In this document: in pieces, positions 8,261 to 16,629 of the stretch | How the letters are laid out: every line of letters starts with the position of its first letter | Position numbering within the stretch: position 1 is the stretch's first letter | Source: JAVVUJ01 sp964461765 | Lineage (GTDB): Bacteria > Bacillota > Clostridia > Peptostreptococcales > Anaerovoracaceae | NCBI GenBank assembly: GCA_964461765.1 | Contig: CAYWVS010000001.1 | Location: 44,050-108,049 of the forward strand | Direction: 5' to 3' | DNA length: 64,000 bases | Program-made: the position numbers and the translations under genes | Notes under the pieces: model-generated | Seen by the model: only the letters and a program-made list of their open reading frames with translations | Databases searched by the model: none | Told to the model about the DNA's origin: nothing

Positions 8261-8827
8261 TTATTCTTTATTTGCCGCTGCTAATGCACCACTTACCAAA
8301 CCTCTGTCAAAGAAGATACTTTTGGATGTAGTAGAAAGAGGAATTCCATAAGCCACCTTTACCTTATTCTGAAAGAAACCCGACTTTATGGCTGCTTTTC
8401 CTGCTGAAAACATCACTCTGGAATCCACTCTGTGATTAGCTGCTACGGAAACTGCACTGCCTATCGCAATGCCCAAGTCCGTTACGTTAAACGCACAATT
8501 GGCTCCCTTTTCTGCCGTCTCACCACATCCTGAAAATCCACAGAAGCTGCAATTGGTCAAACCAATAGGGCTATCTATGGCACCTATTAGAACAACTACT
8601 GAGCAGGCATCCAAATTTTCCGCATCTCTTCGGAAGAAATCTGCACCAGTTTCTTCTGCAATTTTTCGCATCTCCGCAGTAAGTTTATTTTTCTCCTGAC
8701 CATCTACCAACATGGCTTCCAAATTATCTAAACCACACCCTTTTGGCGCCGTTCTCGCTGCCGCCATCATCAAATCTGCTACTGCAAAAACAGCTCTCTT
8801 CTCCGATTCTTTATTTCCGGTTATCAT
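8261..8827 (-). CDS. DUF2148 ferredoxin-like protein
   Basis: The 188-residue protein carries a Cys-rich segment NCSFCGFSGCGE with a further Cys nearby (GANC), which fits a metal or [4Fe-4S] site, as annotated for DUF2148 proteins of anaerobes. The start was set at the ATG at 8827, which has AGGGGG 6 bases upstream; an ATG nine codons further out lacks one. No membrane segment is seen. The function is unknown; redox or iron-sulfur biology is an inference. It is the first gene of a probable two-gene unit with the aminotransferase. Confidence 0.8.
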   Translation of the reverse strand: MITGNKESEKRAVFAVADLMMAAARTAPKGCGLDNLEAMLVDGQEKNKLTAEMRKIAEETGADFFRRDAENLDACSVVVLIGAIDSPIGLTNCSFCGFSGCGETAEKGANCAFNVTDLGIAIGSAVSVAANHRVDSRVMFSAGKAAIKSGFFQNKVKVAYGIPLSTTSKSIFFDRGLVSGALAAANKE

Positions 8828-9007
8828 TTTTTGCCCCCTTTTCTTCTCGTTCATTTTATATTGTTTTTATATGCTATAATTCAAAAGTATTATACAATAT
8901 ACATTATGCAATTACAAGTTGTTATCTTTCACTTTACCTATGTTTTATCATTATGATTTTATAATCTTTAACCAATTTAAGATATTATTAAAACAATAGT
9001 ACTCACT

Positions 9008-9032
9008 ATTTAATAATACGATACCGGGGTAT
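9008..9032 (+). promoter_or_regulatory. Possible SigB-type promoter reading into trpS antisense
   Basis: ATTTAA, 13 bases, GGGTAT: 11 of 12 matches to GTTTAA-N12-14-GGGTAT, with a perfect -10. Transcription would begin near 9039 on the plus strand and run opposite to trpS, the last gene of the sigB operon. TATACT and TATAAT also occur just downstream (9030-9041), so a SigA promoter is possible instead. Confidence 0.4.
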
Positions 9033-9064
9033 ACTATATAATTAATGTTTTAAGGAGTTATATT

Positions 9065-9094
9065 ATGGGTAGTCTTAACAGTTATAGCTTTTGA
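9065..9094 (+). CDS. Possible nine-residue peptide
   Basis: An ATG with AAGGAG 8 bases upstream opens a nine-codon frame (MGSLNSYSF, then TGA). It lies about 25 bases downstream of the predicted start point of the SigB-like promoter at 9008-9032. Such a short frame can arise by chance; the combination of promoter and ribosome binding site is the only support. No terminator follows closely, so the transcript may instead act as an antisense RNA to trpS. Confidence 0.2.
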   Translation: MGSLNSYSF

Positions 9095-9169
9095 CCCTGA
9101 TATCATAATACTTATTTTGATTTCTATCTCCTCTTCTTCTATTTCTTCCTATTCCTTTTTTCAAATATG

Positions 9170-10207
9170 TTATAAAGAAATCCCCAAACCCATTTTATCC
9201 TTCACCCTCTTGATGATAGGCTCTGCAATGGCATTAGCTCTGGAGCTGCCGTCCTTTAAAGCAGCAATCAGTTCCTCCGAGTTCCGAATCTCATCAAACT
9301 TCTCTCTAATGGGTCTTATGGAATCAATGGCTACCTCCACCAGATCTTTTTTAAAGCTTCCGTAACCACAGCCTTCATATTTCTTTTCCAAATCCTTCAC
9401 GTCCATACCGGAAAAAGCACTATATATATTTAATAAATTACTGATTCCCGGTTTATTTTCTAAATCAAACTTTACCTCTCCATGGGAATCTGTGGTGGAT
9501 TTCATAATTGATTTCTTTATTTTATTTTCGTCGTCCAAAAGTGAAATTCTGCTGAGGGGATTTTCCGCACTCTTGCTCATTTTGGAGGTGGGATCATCCA
9601 ATGCCATCACTCTAGCCCCTGCCTTCAGGAATCTACCCTCCGGTACCACAAAGGTTTTCCCAAACTTGTTGTTCACTCTTTCGGCAATGTCACGAGTTAA
9701 TTCTATATGCTGTTTTTGATCGTTGCCCACAGGAACGATATCCGTATCATATAGAAGAATATCTGCTGCCATTAGGATGGGATATGTAAACAATCCTGTG
9801 GGTGCAGATTCTTTATCTTTATTTTTTTGCTTAAATTGAGTCATTCTGGAAAGCTCTCCAGTATAGGAATTGCACATGAGCATCCAAGCCAGTTCTGCAT
9901 GTCCCGAAACATCGGACTGAACAAATACAATAGATTTTTTTGGATCCACACCTACCGCCATATAAAGAGCAGCCACATCCAAAATATGATTTCTCAGCGC
10001 ATTGGGATCCTGAGGTAATGTGATGGAATGCATATCCACGATGCAGTAAATGCAATCATTTTCCTCCTGAAGCTCCACAAACTGCTTTAACGCACCCAAA
10101 TAATTTCCTATATGAATATTCCCTGTTGGCTGAACACCGGAAAACACGCGCTTTGTGCCTTTTTGAATACCTTGCACCGGGAACTCACCTGAATTACATG
10201 CTGGCAT
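9170..10207 (-). CDS. trpS: Tryptophan--tRNA ligase
   Basis: The 345-residue class I synthetase attaches Trp to tRNA(Trp). It shows GVQPTGNIHIGNYLGA (HIGH-type motif at 32-35), MLMCNSYTGEL-type TrpRS signature sequence and SKMSKS (KMSKS loop near 208). The length is standard except for an N-terminal extension of about 19 residues before KRVFSGVQ; the start is nevertheless supported by AAGGAGG in front of the ATG at 10207. It lies 15 bases after sigB, so it is probably the last gene of the rsbV-rsbW-sigB unit, an unusual place for trpS. No T-box leader is present. Confidence 0.96.
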   Translation of the reverse strand: MPACNSGEFPVQGIQKGTKRVFSGVQPTGNIHIGNYLGALKQFVELQEENDCIYCIVDMHSITLPQDPNALRNHILDVAALYMAVGVDPKKSIVFVQSDVSGHAELAWMLMCNSYTGELSRMTQFKQKNKDKESAPTGLFTYPILMAADILLYDTDIVPVGNDQKQHIELTRDIAERVNNKFGKTFVVPEGRFLKAGARVMALDDPTSKMSKSAENPLSRISLLDDENKIKKSIMKSTTDSHGEVKFDLENKPGISNLLNIYSAFSGMDVKDLEKKYEGCGYGSFKKDLVEVAIDSIRPIREKFDEIRNSEELIAALKDGSSRANAIAEPIIKRVKDKMGLGISL

Positions 10208-10222
10208 AAAACTTCCTCCTTT

Positions 10223-10981
10223 TTATCTAAAATATTCTTCTCGAAATTTTTGCTTCAACTTTTTTTCTGCTCTGGAAATGGTCATCTGGGAAACCTGCAA
10301 CGCATTGGCAATATCTTGTTGAGTTTCATTATTGATAAACCTTCTTTGAAATACTTCTTTTTCCAAGTCTGTCATTTGCTTCATTACCACTTTAATCAAT
10401 TGACTGTTTTCAAAATGCTCAAATCCCTCTTCTTCAATACCCGTAAACTTCTCTAAGTATAAACCGTCCCCATCTTCCCCACTCTCATCGAAGGTCTGAT
10501 TGATGGAGTAGGTATTGTAAGCTTGTCCACTTTCCATGGCTTCTAGGACTTCTTCTTCAGTGTGCTCCAGATATTGAGCAATTTCCTTCACGGTGGGGTT
10601 TCTGTGTAAATTGCTGTAAAGAGCTTCCTTTGCTGCGGGGATTTTGGACGAAAGTTCCTTGAGCCTACGGGGCACTTTTACTGCCCATTCTTTATCCCGA
10701 AAATATCTTTTTAACTCACCGATGATGGTGGGGGTAGCAAAACTGGTAAATTCAAAGCCTTTGCTGGAATCAAATCTTTCTACAGCAAAAATTAAAGCCA
10801 TAGATCCTACCTGATATAAATCCTCATAATCTACGCCTTTATTGATATATTTTTTTACTAGTATATCTACAACATAAAGATACTTTTCTACAATTTTATT
10901 TCTGATTTCAATACTTTTAGTTTCATTGTATTGGTCAAAAAGCTCTTTTTCTTTTATTTCAGCGGCCATTGCCCACCTCAT
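10223..10981 (-). CDS. sigB: RNA polymerase sigma factor, SigB type
   Basis: A 252-residue sigma-70-family factor with region 2 (DYEDLYQVGSMALIFAVERFD, then FTSFATPTIIGELKRYFRD), region 3 (VPRRLKEL) and a region 4 helix-turn-helix (ETQQDIANALQVSQMTISRAEKK). The segment GQAYNTYSINQ after region 3 and the two genes upstream make it closer to general-stress SigB than to the sporulation factor SigF, though that rests on my reading of family sequences. It would redirect RNA polymerase under stress once freed from RsbW. The ATG at 10981 or the one at 10969 may be the start. A SigB-like promoter precedes the operon at 11757-11781. Confidence 0.85.
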   Translation of the reverse strand: MRWAMAAEIKEKELFDQYNETKSIEIRNKIVEKYLYVVDILVKKYINKGVDYEDLYQVGSMALIFAVERFDSSKGFEFTSFATPTIIGELKRYFRDKEWAVKVPRRLKELSSKIPAAKEALYSNLHRNPTVKEIAQYLEHTEEEVLEAMESGQAYNTYSINQTFDESGEDGDGLYLEKFTGIEEEGFEHFENSQLIKVVMKQMTDLEKEVFQRRFINNETQQDIANALQVSQMTISRAEKKLKQKFREEYFR

Positions 10982-10989
10982 TTGTAAAT

Positions 10990-11394
10990 TTATTTATTGC
11001 AATATTTAATCATTTTAATGGTGGTTCCCACACCCTGAGAGGAACTGATATCCACCTCATCCATCAATGATTTTATTACAAAAATACCTAAGCCCCCAGC
11101 TTTAGGCATGTCGGCACAAGGCTCTTTATAACAAGAAAGATCGTACCCTGCGCCATCATCTTTTACATGGATGATGATTTTTCCATCGCCCACCTCACAC
11201 GACACCTCATAAGTGCTGCTAAACTCTATTTCGCTGTGGCAAACCACATTGGTACAGGCCTCTGAAACGGCTACCTTAATATCTTCAATGGCTTCAATGT
11301 CAAATCCCGCATTATTTGCAACAGAAGATAAGGCCAATCTGACCATACTTACATATTCGGGTTTACTTGGAATGGAAAGTTTTAATAAATCCAC
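10990..11394 (-). CDS. rsbW: Serine-protein kinase / anti-sigma factor RsbW
   Basis: The 134-residue protein is a GHKL-type ATPase: IPSKPEYVSMVRLALSSVA at the N-terminus as in RsbW, the N-box in VSEACTNVVCH, the G1 box DDGAGYD and the GGLGIFVIKSLMDEV G2 region. RsbW binds SigB and phosphorylates RsbV. The start is GTG with AAGGAG upstream. It lies 17 bases after rsbV and 8 bases before sigB. The alternative SpoIIAB is less likely: the N-terminal half matches RsbW better. No rsbU-type phosphatase is encoded nearby, so the input side of the switch lies elsewhere. Confidence 0.85.
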   Translation of the reverse strand: MDLLKLSIPSKPEYVSMVRLALSSVANNAGFDIEAIEDIKVAVSEACTNVVCHSEIEFSSTYEVSCEVGDGKIIIHVKDDGAGYDLSCYKEPCADMPKAGGLGIFVIKSLMDEVDISSSQGVGTTIKMIKYCNK

Positions 11395-11411
11395 CGTGAC
11401 TTCTCTCCTTT

Positions 11412-11738
11412 TTAACTGATTTCTGGGGAAAATACCTTATCAAGACTGGTGATATGAAGCAATTTTTTTATGGAATCTCTGGGGTTGATTAACTGTATTC
11501 CACGATCTTTGCCCATTTCTTTCATCTTTCCATAGGCACCCATAATTACACCTAATCCAGTACTATCCATGTAGTTCAGCTCTTTAAGGTCAATACAAAT
11601 GGTTTCCTTATGCTTTTGACAAAGATTTTCCAGCTCTACACGCAGAATAGGAGCCGTGGCAACATCCAGTTCCCCTGCCAATACGACCTCCCACAAGCTA
11701 TCTTGCTCATTAAACTTACTTTTAATATCAAATGCCAT
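11412..11738 (-). CDS. rsbV: Anti-anti-sigma factor RsbV (STAS domain)
   Basis: The 108-residue protein is a single STAS domain with LAGELDVATAP at the N-terminus and NYMDSTGLGVIMGAY, which holds the Ser (DSTG, about residue 57) phosphorylated by the anti-sigma kinase. In the unphosphorylated form it captures RsbW and frees the sigma factor. AAGGAG precedes the ATG. It is the first gene of rsbV-rsbW-sigB-trpS and starts 45 bases after gyrA; a SigB-like promoter lies in that gap, suggesting feedback control as in other SigB operons. Confidence 0.87.
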   Translation of the reverse strand: MAFDIKSKFNEQDSLWEVVLAGELDVATAPILRVELENLCQKHKETICIDLKELNYMDSTGLGVIMGAYGKMKEMGKDRGIQLINPRDSIKKLLHITSLDKVFSPEIS

Positions 11739-11756
11739 CTCTTCTCTCCTTGTTAC

Positions 11757-11781
11757 TTACCCGATAAATCTTTTCTAAATC
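11757..11781 (-). promoter_or_regulatory. Possible SigB-type promoter of rsbV-rsbW-sigB-trpS
   Basis: On the minus strand, GATTTA, 13 bases, GGGTAA; written another way, TGATT, 15 bases, GGGTAA. It lies in the 45-base gap after gyrA, and the start point would fall next to the ribosome binding site of rsbV. Self-activation is the rule for SigB operons in Firmicutes; here it is inferred from the motif. Read-through from gyrA is also possible. Confidence 0.45.
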
Positions 11782-11783
11782 AT

Positions 11784-14342
11784 TTATTCTTCATTCTCTT
11801 GTGATGAAGATAAGGAACTTAATGTCAATTGATCTGAATCACTTTGATTCTTTTTACCATTTTTGGAGTTTCCATCATCAGAAGAATTCTCATCCTCATC
11901 TTCCACATCCTCTTCTTTAATGACCTTTGCCAAAGTGATGATGTTGGCGTCTTCTTCCACTCTCATGATCTTCACACCTTGGGTAGCTCTGTTTAATTTG
12001 GAAACCTCCCCAGCATTGATCCTGATGATGATCCCATCTGAATTGATCAGAAGAATTTCGTCGTCTTCATTGACCACCATGGCACCCACAAGCTCGCCGG
12101 TCTTTTTAAACTTAGCCTTATCGTAGGTAAGGAGACCCTTACCGCCTCTGGCCTGGATCTTATAATCTTCAACCGGGGTTATCTTGCCGTAGCCCTGTAT
12201 CGTCACTACGAAAAGCTCTTCGTCTACTTCAGCCAGTTCCATGGAAACTACTTCGTCGTCCTTTTCCAGCTTAATGGCTCTGACTCCTCCTGCAATTCGT
12301 CCCATGCTTCGTACATCCTCCTCGGAGAAGCAGATGCACTTTCCAAATCTGCTAACGATGATCACGTTACTGGTTCCCGTAGTCTGCTTGATGCCGATAA
12401 GCTCATCGTCGTCCTTTAAGGTAATGGCAATCAGCCCCGTCTTTCTGTTGGTGTCAAATTGAGAAAGAGGTGTCTTCTTTATTATGCCATTTTTTGTGAC
12501 TGCTATTAAATATTTATCTTCGGCAAAATCCTGAATAGGAATTATGGCCGTGATTCTTTCTCTCTGCATCAGATTCAGGAAGTTAACCGCCGGTGTTCCC
12601 TTGGCCGTTCTTCCTGCCTCGGGGATCTCGTAAGCCTTGATTTTATGAGCTTTTCCCGTATTGGTGAAAAACATCAAATAATCGTGGGTAGAGGTCATGA
12701 TGAGATTTCTCACAAAGTCGTTGTCCCTTGTGGTCAGTCCCGTAATACCTTTTCCTCCCCGCTTTTGAGTCTTATAGGTATCTGCTGCTACTCTTTTAAT
12801 ATATCCCAAATGAGTTAAGGTTACAGCAACTTTTCCTTCCTGTATGAGATCCTCATCCTCGATATCCTCAGCATCTCGCTGAATTTCTGTCTTTCTCTTA
12901 TCTCCAAACTTAGTTTTAATTTCCAAAAGCTCTTCTTTAATGATATTCATCAAAATATCTTCGTTGGCCAAAACTTTTTTAAACCATTCAATCTGTTTCA
13001 TCAACTCGTTGTATTCATTTTCAATCTTTTCTCTTTCCAAACCTTGCAGACGTGCCAATCTCATGTCCAAAATGGCCTGGGATTGAATTTCCGAAAGACC
13101 GAAGCGCTCCATCAATCTGGGTTTTGCATCATTATAGCTTTCCCTAATGGTTTTGATTACTTCATCAATGTTATCTAAAGCAATTCTCAATCCCTCTAAA
13201 ATGTGGGCTCTCTCCTCTGCCTTACGCAGATCGTAGATGGTTCTTCTGGTGACCACATCTTTTTGGTGTTTCAGATATTCATCCAGCATGTCCTTTAAAT
13301 TCAGCAACTTTGGCTGTCCATCCACCAAAGCAATGAAGATGATGCTGTAGTTATCCTGTAATTGAGTATGCTTATATAAGCGGTTCAAAGTGATCTGTGG
13401 GTTGGCATCCTTTTTCAGCTCAATAACGATTCTCATGCCGTTTCTGTCAGATTCATCTCGAATGTCTGAGATATGCTCCAACCTTTTATCCCGAACCAAC
13501 TCTGCAATTTTTTCTATAACTCTGGCCTTATTTACTTGATATGGTATTTCAGTAAAGATTATCTGAGTTTTTCCCTTGCCTGTCTCTTCAAATTCTGCTT
13601 TTGCCCTTACGGTAACCTTACCCTGACCTGTTCTATAGGCATCCTTTGCTGAGTTTTTTCCCATGATAATGGCACCCGTTGGAAAATCCGGGGCTTTAAC
13701 AATTTTAATCAAATCATCGATGGTAGCTTCTTTATCATCTATGAGCTTAACGGTGGCATCTATGACGTCACTTAAATTGTGAGGGGGAATGGAGGTGGCC
13801 ATTCCTACGGCAATACCGTTGGATCCATTTACCAAAAGATTGGGAAATCTGGATGGTAAAACTACCGGTTCCTGTTCCTCTTCGTCAAAGTTTGGCATAA
13901 AATCCACGGTTTCTTTTTCAATATCTCGAAGCATTTGCAAGGCAAAGGGTGTCATTCTTGCTTCTGTATAACGCATGGCTGCGGCACCGTCTCCGTCCAC
14001 AGATCCAAAGTTTCCGTGTCCATCCACCAGCATGTATCTAATGGAAAAATCCTGAGCCATTCTTACCATGGCATCGTAGATGGAACTGTCTCCATGGGGG
14101 TGGTATTTACCCATTACTTCCCCCACGATACGAGCTGATTTTTTATGGGGCTTATCGGGAGTTACTCCCAATTCACTCATTCCGTAAAGAATTCTTCTGT
14201 GAACGGGCTTCAAACCGTCCCTTACATCCGGCAAAGCTCTTCCTACAATTACGCTCATGGCATAGTCGATATAGGAAGTTTTCATTTCATCATGAATTTC
14301 TTGTTGAATGAGTTTTACATCATCAATAAAACTTGTAGTCAT
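11784..14342 (-). CDS. gyrA: DNA gyrase subunit A
   Basis: The 852-residue subunit has the winged-helix/tower domain with the catalytic Tyr at 125 (AAMRYTEARM), the quinolone-resistance region HPHGDSS with the usual Ser at about 86, and the C-terminal beta-pinwheel starting with the GyrA box (QKRGGKGI). With GyrB it introduces negative supercoils. The last 40 residues are an acidic and Ser/Asn-rich tail beyond the pinwheel. It lies 8 bases after gyrB, in the normal gyrB-gyrA order. AGGAGG-like sequence precedes the ATG. Confidence 0.98.
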   Translation of the reverse strand: MTTSFIDDVKLIQQEIHDEMKTSYIDYAMSVIVGRALPDVRDGLKPVHRRILYGMSELGVTPDKPHKKSARIVGEVMGKYHPHGDSSIYDAMVRMAQDFSIRYMLVDGHGNFGSVDGDGAAAMRYTEARMTPFALQMLRDIEKETVDFMPNFDEEEQEPVVLPSRFPNLLVNGSNGIAVGMATSIPPHNLSDVIDATVKLIDDKEATIDDLIKIVKAPDFPTGAIIMGKNSAKDAYRTGQGKVTVRAKAEFEETGKGKTQIIFTEIPYQVNKARVIEKIAELVRDKRLEHISDIRDESDRNGMRIVIELKKDANPQITLNRLYKHTQLQDNYSIIFIALVDGQPKLLNLKDMLDEYLKHQKDVVTRRTIYDLRKAEERAHILEGLRIALDNIDEVIKTIRESYNDAKPRLMERFGLSEIQSQAILDMRLARLQGLEREKIENEYNELMKQIEWFKKVLANEDILMNIIKEELLEIKTKFGDKRKTEIQRDAEDIEDEDLIQEGKVAVTLTHLGYIKRVAADTYKTQKRGGKGITGLTTRDNDFVRNLIMTSTHDYLMFFTNTGKAHKIKAYEIPEAGRTAKGTPAVNFLNLMQRERITAIIPIQDFAEDKYLIAVTKNGIIKKTPLSQFDTNRKTGLIAITLKDDDELIGIKQTTGTSNVIIVSRFGKCICFSEEDVRSMGRIAGGVRAIKLEKDDEVVSMELAEVDEELFVVTIQGYGKITPVEDYKIQARGGKGLLTYDKAKFKKTGELVGAMVVNEDDEILLINSDGIIIRINAGEVSKLNRATQGVKIMRVEEDANIITLAKVIKEEDVEDEDENSSDDGNSKNGKKNQSDSDQLTLSSLSSSQENEE

Positions 14343-14350
14343 TACTCCTC

Positions 14351-16276
14351 CTATACATCCAAATGCTTAACGTATTTTGCATTATCTTCTATAAATTGTC
14401 TTCGAGGCGGTACCTTATCTCCCATTAGGGTGGTAAAGATTTCATCCGCCGCAGTCATATCCTCAACAGTTACCTGGATCAAAGTCCGGTTATTGTAATC
14501 CATGGTAGTTTCCCAAAGCTGATGGTAGTCCATTTCTCCCAAACCTTTGTATCTCTGGATTCCTGCCTTTCCGGGCTTGTCCGCTAAAGAAGCCATGAGT
14601 TTTTCCTGCTCACGCTCCGTATACGTATAATAAACTTCTTTTCCTTTTTTTACCTGGAAAAGAGGGGGCTGTGCAATGTAAACATATCCACCTTCTATCA
14701 ATGGTGTCATATAACGATAGAAGAAGGTCAAAAGCAAGGTTCTGATATGAGCTCCGTCTACGTCAGCATCTGTCATGATGATGATCTTATGGTATCGAAG
14801 CTTTTCTTCGCTGAACTCGCTACCGATATTACAGCCAAAGGCCGTAATCATATTTTTAATCTCTTCTGAATTTAAAATTTTATCAAGTCTGGCCTTTTCT
14901 ACATTGAGAATCTTTCCTCTCAAAGGTAAAATAGCCTGCCTTTTTCTGTCTCTTCCCTGCTTGGCAGAGCCTCCTGCGGAATCTCCCTCTACTAAGAATA
15001 TTTCTGAGAGAGCAGGATCCTTTTCCGAACAATCCGCCAATTTACCCGGTAGGGTAAGCCCATCCAAAACTCCTTTACGTCTGGTAAGCTCTCTGGCCTT
15101 TCGAGCTGCTTCTCTTGCTCTGGCCGCACGGAGACACTTGTCCAAGATCACCCTGGCCTGCTGAGGATTTTCTTCTAAATAGGCTGTGAGGTTTTCATTG
15201 GTGGTGGTTTCCACAAATCCTCTCATTTCGCTGTTTCCAAGTTTCGTCTTGGTTTGTCCTTCGAATTGAGGTTCTGTAAGCTTTACTGAAATAATTGCCG
15301 TAAGCCCTTCTCTTACATCCTCCCCTGCCAATGAATCATCGTTTTCTTTGATAAATTTATTTTTTCTGGCATAATCGTTAAAAACTCTGGTCAAGGCGGA
15401 CTTAAAGCCCACCATGTGAGTTCCTCCCTCAGAGGTGTTGATGTTATTGGCATAGGAAAGTATCAGCTCATTGTAGCGATCCGTATATTGCATTGCAATC
15501 TCTACTTCCAGCTCATCTCCCTTTTTAAACTCAAAATAAATGACATCTGGATGGATGGTTTCTTTATTTTTATTTTGGTGTTTCACAAATTCTTTGATTC
15601 CACCTTCATAGTGGAACTCTTCTTTTTTCTCTTTTCCTGTTCTTTTATCCTCTAAGGTAATTCTAATGCCTTTGTTGAGGAAGGCCATTTCTCTTAATCT
15701 GTGCTCCAAAGTGGCATAGTCAAATTCCAGCTGTTCAAAGATTTCACCGTCGGGCTTAAACATGGTTTTAGAACCGGTTTTTCTGGATTCCCCCACCACC
15801 GTAAGAGGTGTTTGGGTCACTCCCCTTGCATAGGTCTGTTTGTAAATCTTGCCGTTTCGTTTAATCTCAACTTCCATAACTTCAGAAAGAGCATTTACAA
15901 CAGAAGCACCTACGCCGTGAAGTCCTCCTGAAACCTTGTATCCTCCACCGCCGAACTTTCCTCCCGCATGGAGAACCGTGTGAATAACTTCTACCGCTGG
16001 CAACCCTAACTTGCGATGGTTGTCTACGGGCATACCTCTTCCGTCATCCTCCACCACAATAGAATTGTCCTTTTGTATCAAAATGCTGATATTTTTACAC
16101 CATCCTGCCAAGGCTTCGTCCACGCTGTTATCCACCACTTCGTATACCAAATGATGCAGCCCCCTGGGTCCTGTACTTCCAATGTACATTCCCGGCCTTT
16201 TTCTGACGGCTTCTAATCCTTCCAATACTTGAATCTGTTCCGCGTCATACTGCTGATTCTGTATTTCTGTTGACAT
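14351..16276 (-). CDS. gyrB: DNA gyrase subunit B
   Basis: The 641-residue subunit shows the GHKL ATPase motifs (DNSVDEALAG, DDGRGMPVD, GGKFGGGGYKVSGGLHGVG), a transducer domain, and the TOPRIM domain with EGDSAGGSAKQGRDR and DADVDGAHI, ending with QRYKGLGEM and the C-terminal YVKHLDV. The length is usual for Firmicutes. It works with GyrA in the cytoplasm. It is separated from recF by a 353-base gap, so it probably has its own promoter; TATAAT occurs on the minus strand at 16383-16388, with no good -35. Confidence 0.98.
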   Translation of the reverse strand: MSTEIQNQQYDAEQIQVLEGLEAVRKRPGMYIGSTGPRGLHHLVYEVVDNSVDEALAGWCKNISILIQKDNSIVVEDDGRGMPVDNHRKLGLPAVEVIHTVLHAGGKFGGGGYKVSGGLHGVGASVVNALSEVMEVEIKRNGKIYKQTYARGVTQTPLTVVGESRKTGSKTMFKPDGEIFEQLEFDYATLEHRLREMAFLNKGIRITLEDKRTGKEKKEEFHYEGGIKEFVKHQNKNKETIHPDVIYFEFKKGDELEVEIAMQYTDRYNELILSYANNINTSEGGTHMVGFKSALTRVFNDYARKNKFIKENDDSLAGEDVREGLTAIISVKLTEPQFEGQTKTKLGNSEMRGFVETTTNENLTAYLEENPQQARVILDKCLRAARAREAARKARELTRRKGVLDGLTLPGKLADCSEKDPALSEIFLVEGDSAGGSAKQGRDRKRQAILPLRGKILNVEKARLDKILNSEEIKNMITAFGCNIGSEFSEEKLRYHKIIIMTDADVDGAHIRTLLLTFFYRYMTPLIEGGYVYIAQPPLFQVKKGKEVYYTYTEREQEKLMASLADKPGKAGIQRYKGLGEMDYHQLWETTMDYNNRTLIQVTVEDMTAADEIFTTLMGDKVPPRRQFIEDNAKYVKHLDV

Positions 16277-16629
16277 TTATTGAATCACCTCTTCTTTAAA
16301 ATTAAATGATATCTATATGAACAAAATTGCTTTGAAATAGGTTATATTGATGATTTTCAAAGGAAAATAACTATATAGCCACATTATATTGTAAATGAAA
16401 TAGTTGCAATTGACAAGTAATTTTAGGAAATAGTATTCCTAATTTTAGAAAAAAATTTACAATTCGTTACAATTTTTTATAAAAATTTTCCAGATTATAT
16501 AAAAAATCTAAAGGGTTTTAAAAAATAAATAAGAAATTAATCAAAAAAAATGTGATTTCCTACAACCTGCACCTTTCGTGGTGAATTATCTTTAAACCTT
16601 AGTCTTTTTTAGAAATAAAAAAATAATAA
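16277..16629. other. 353-base recF-gyrB gap
   Basis: No gene is seen. The region is AT-rich. On the minus strand TATAAT occurs at 16383-16388, about 110 bases before gyrB, and AGGTGATTC precedes the gyrB ATG. A short inverted repeat AGGAA/TTCCT lies near 16428-16441. I see no convincing terminator for recF, and no small DUF370 (remB) gene, which some Firmicutes have here. Confidence 0.5.

Larger units (their letters stand above)
8828..9169. other. 342-base gap holding a possible SigB-type promoter and tiny ORF
   Basis: The gap separates the DUF2148 gene start from the end of trpS. The first 170 bases are AT-rich with no clear element. At 9008-9032 is a plus-strand SigB-like promoter and at 9065-9094 a nine-codon reading frame with a good ribosome binding site (separate entries). 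No clear terminator for trpS was found. Confidence 0.5.

Noticed and set aside
10223..11738. SpoIIAA-SpoIIAB-SigF sporulation module
   Set aside because: The anti-sigma N-terminus (IPSKPEYVSMVRL) and the sigma factor's GQAYNTYSINQ segment read closer to RsbW and SigB. A formal tree would settle it.
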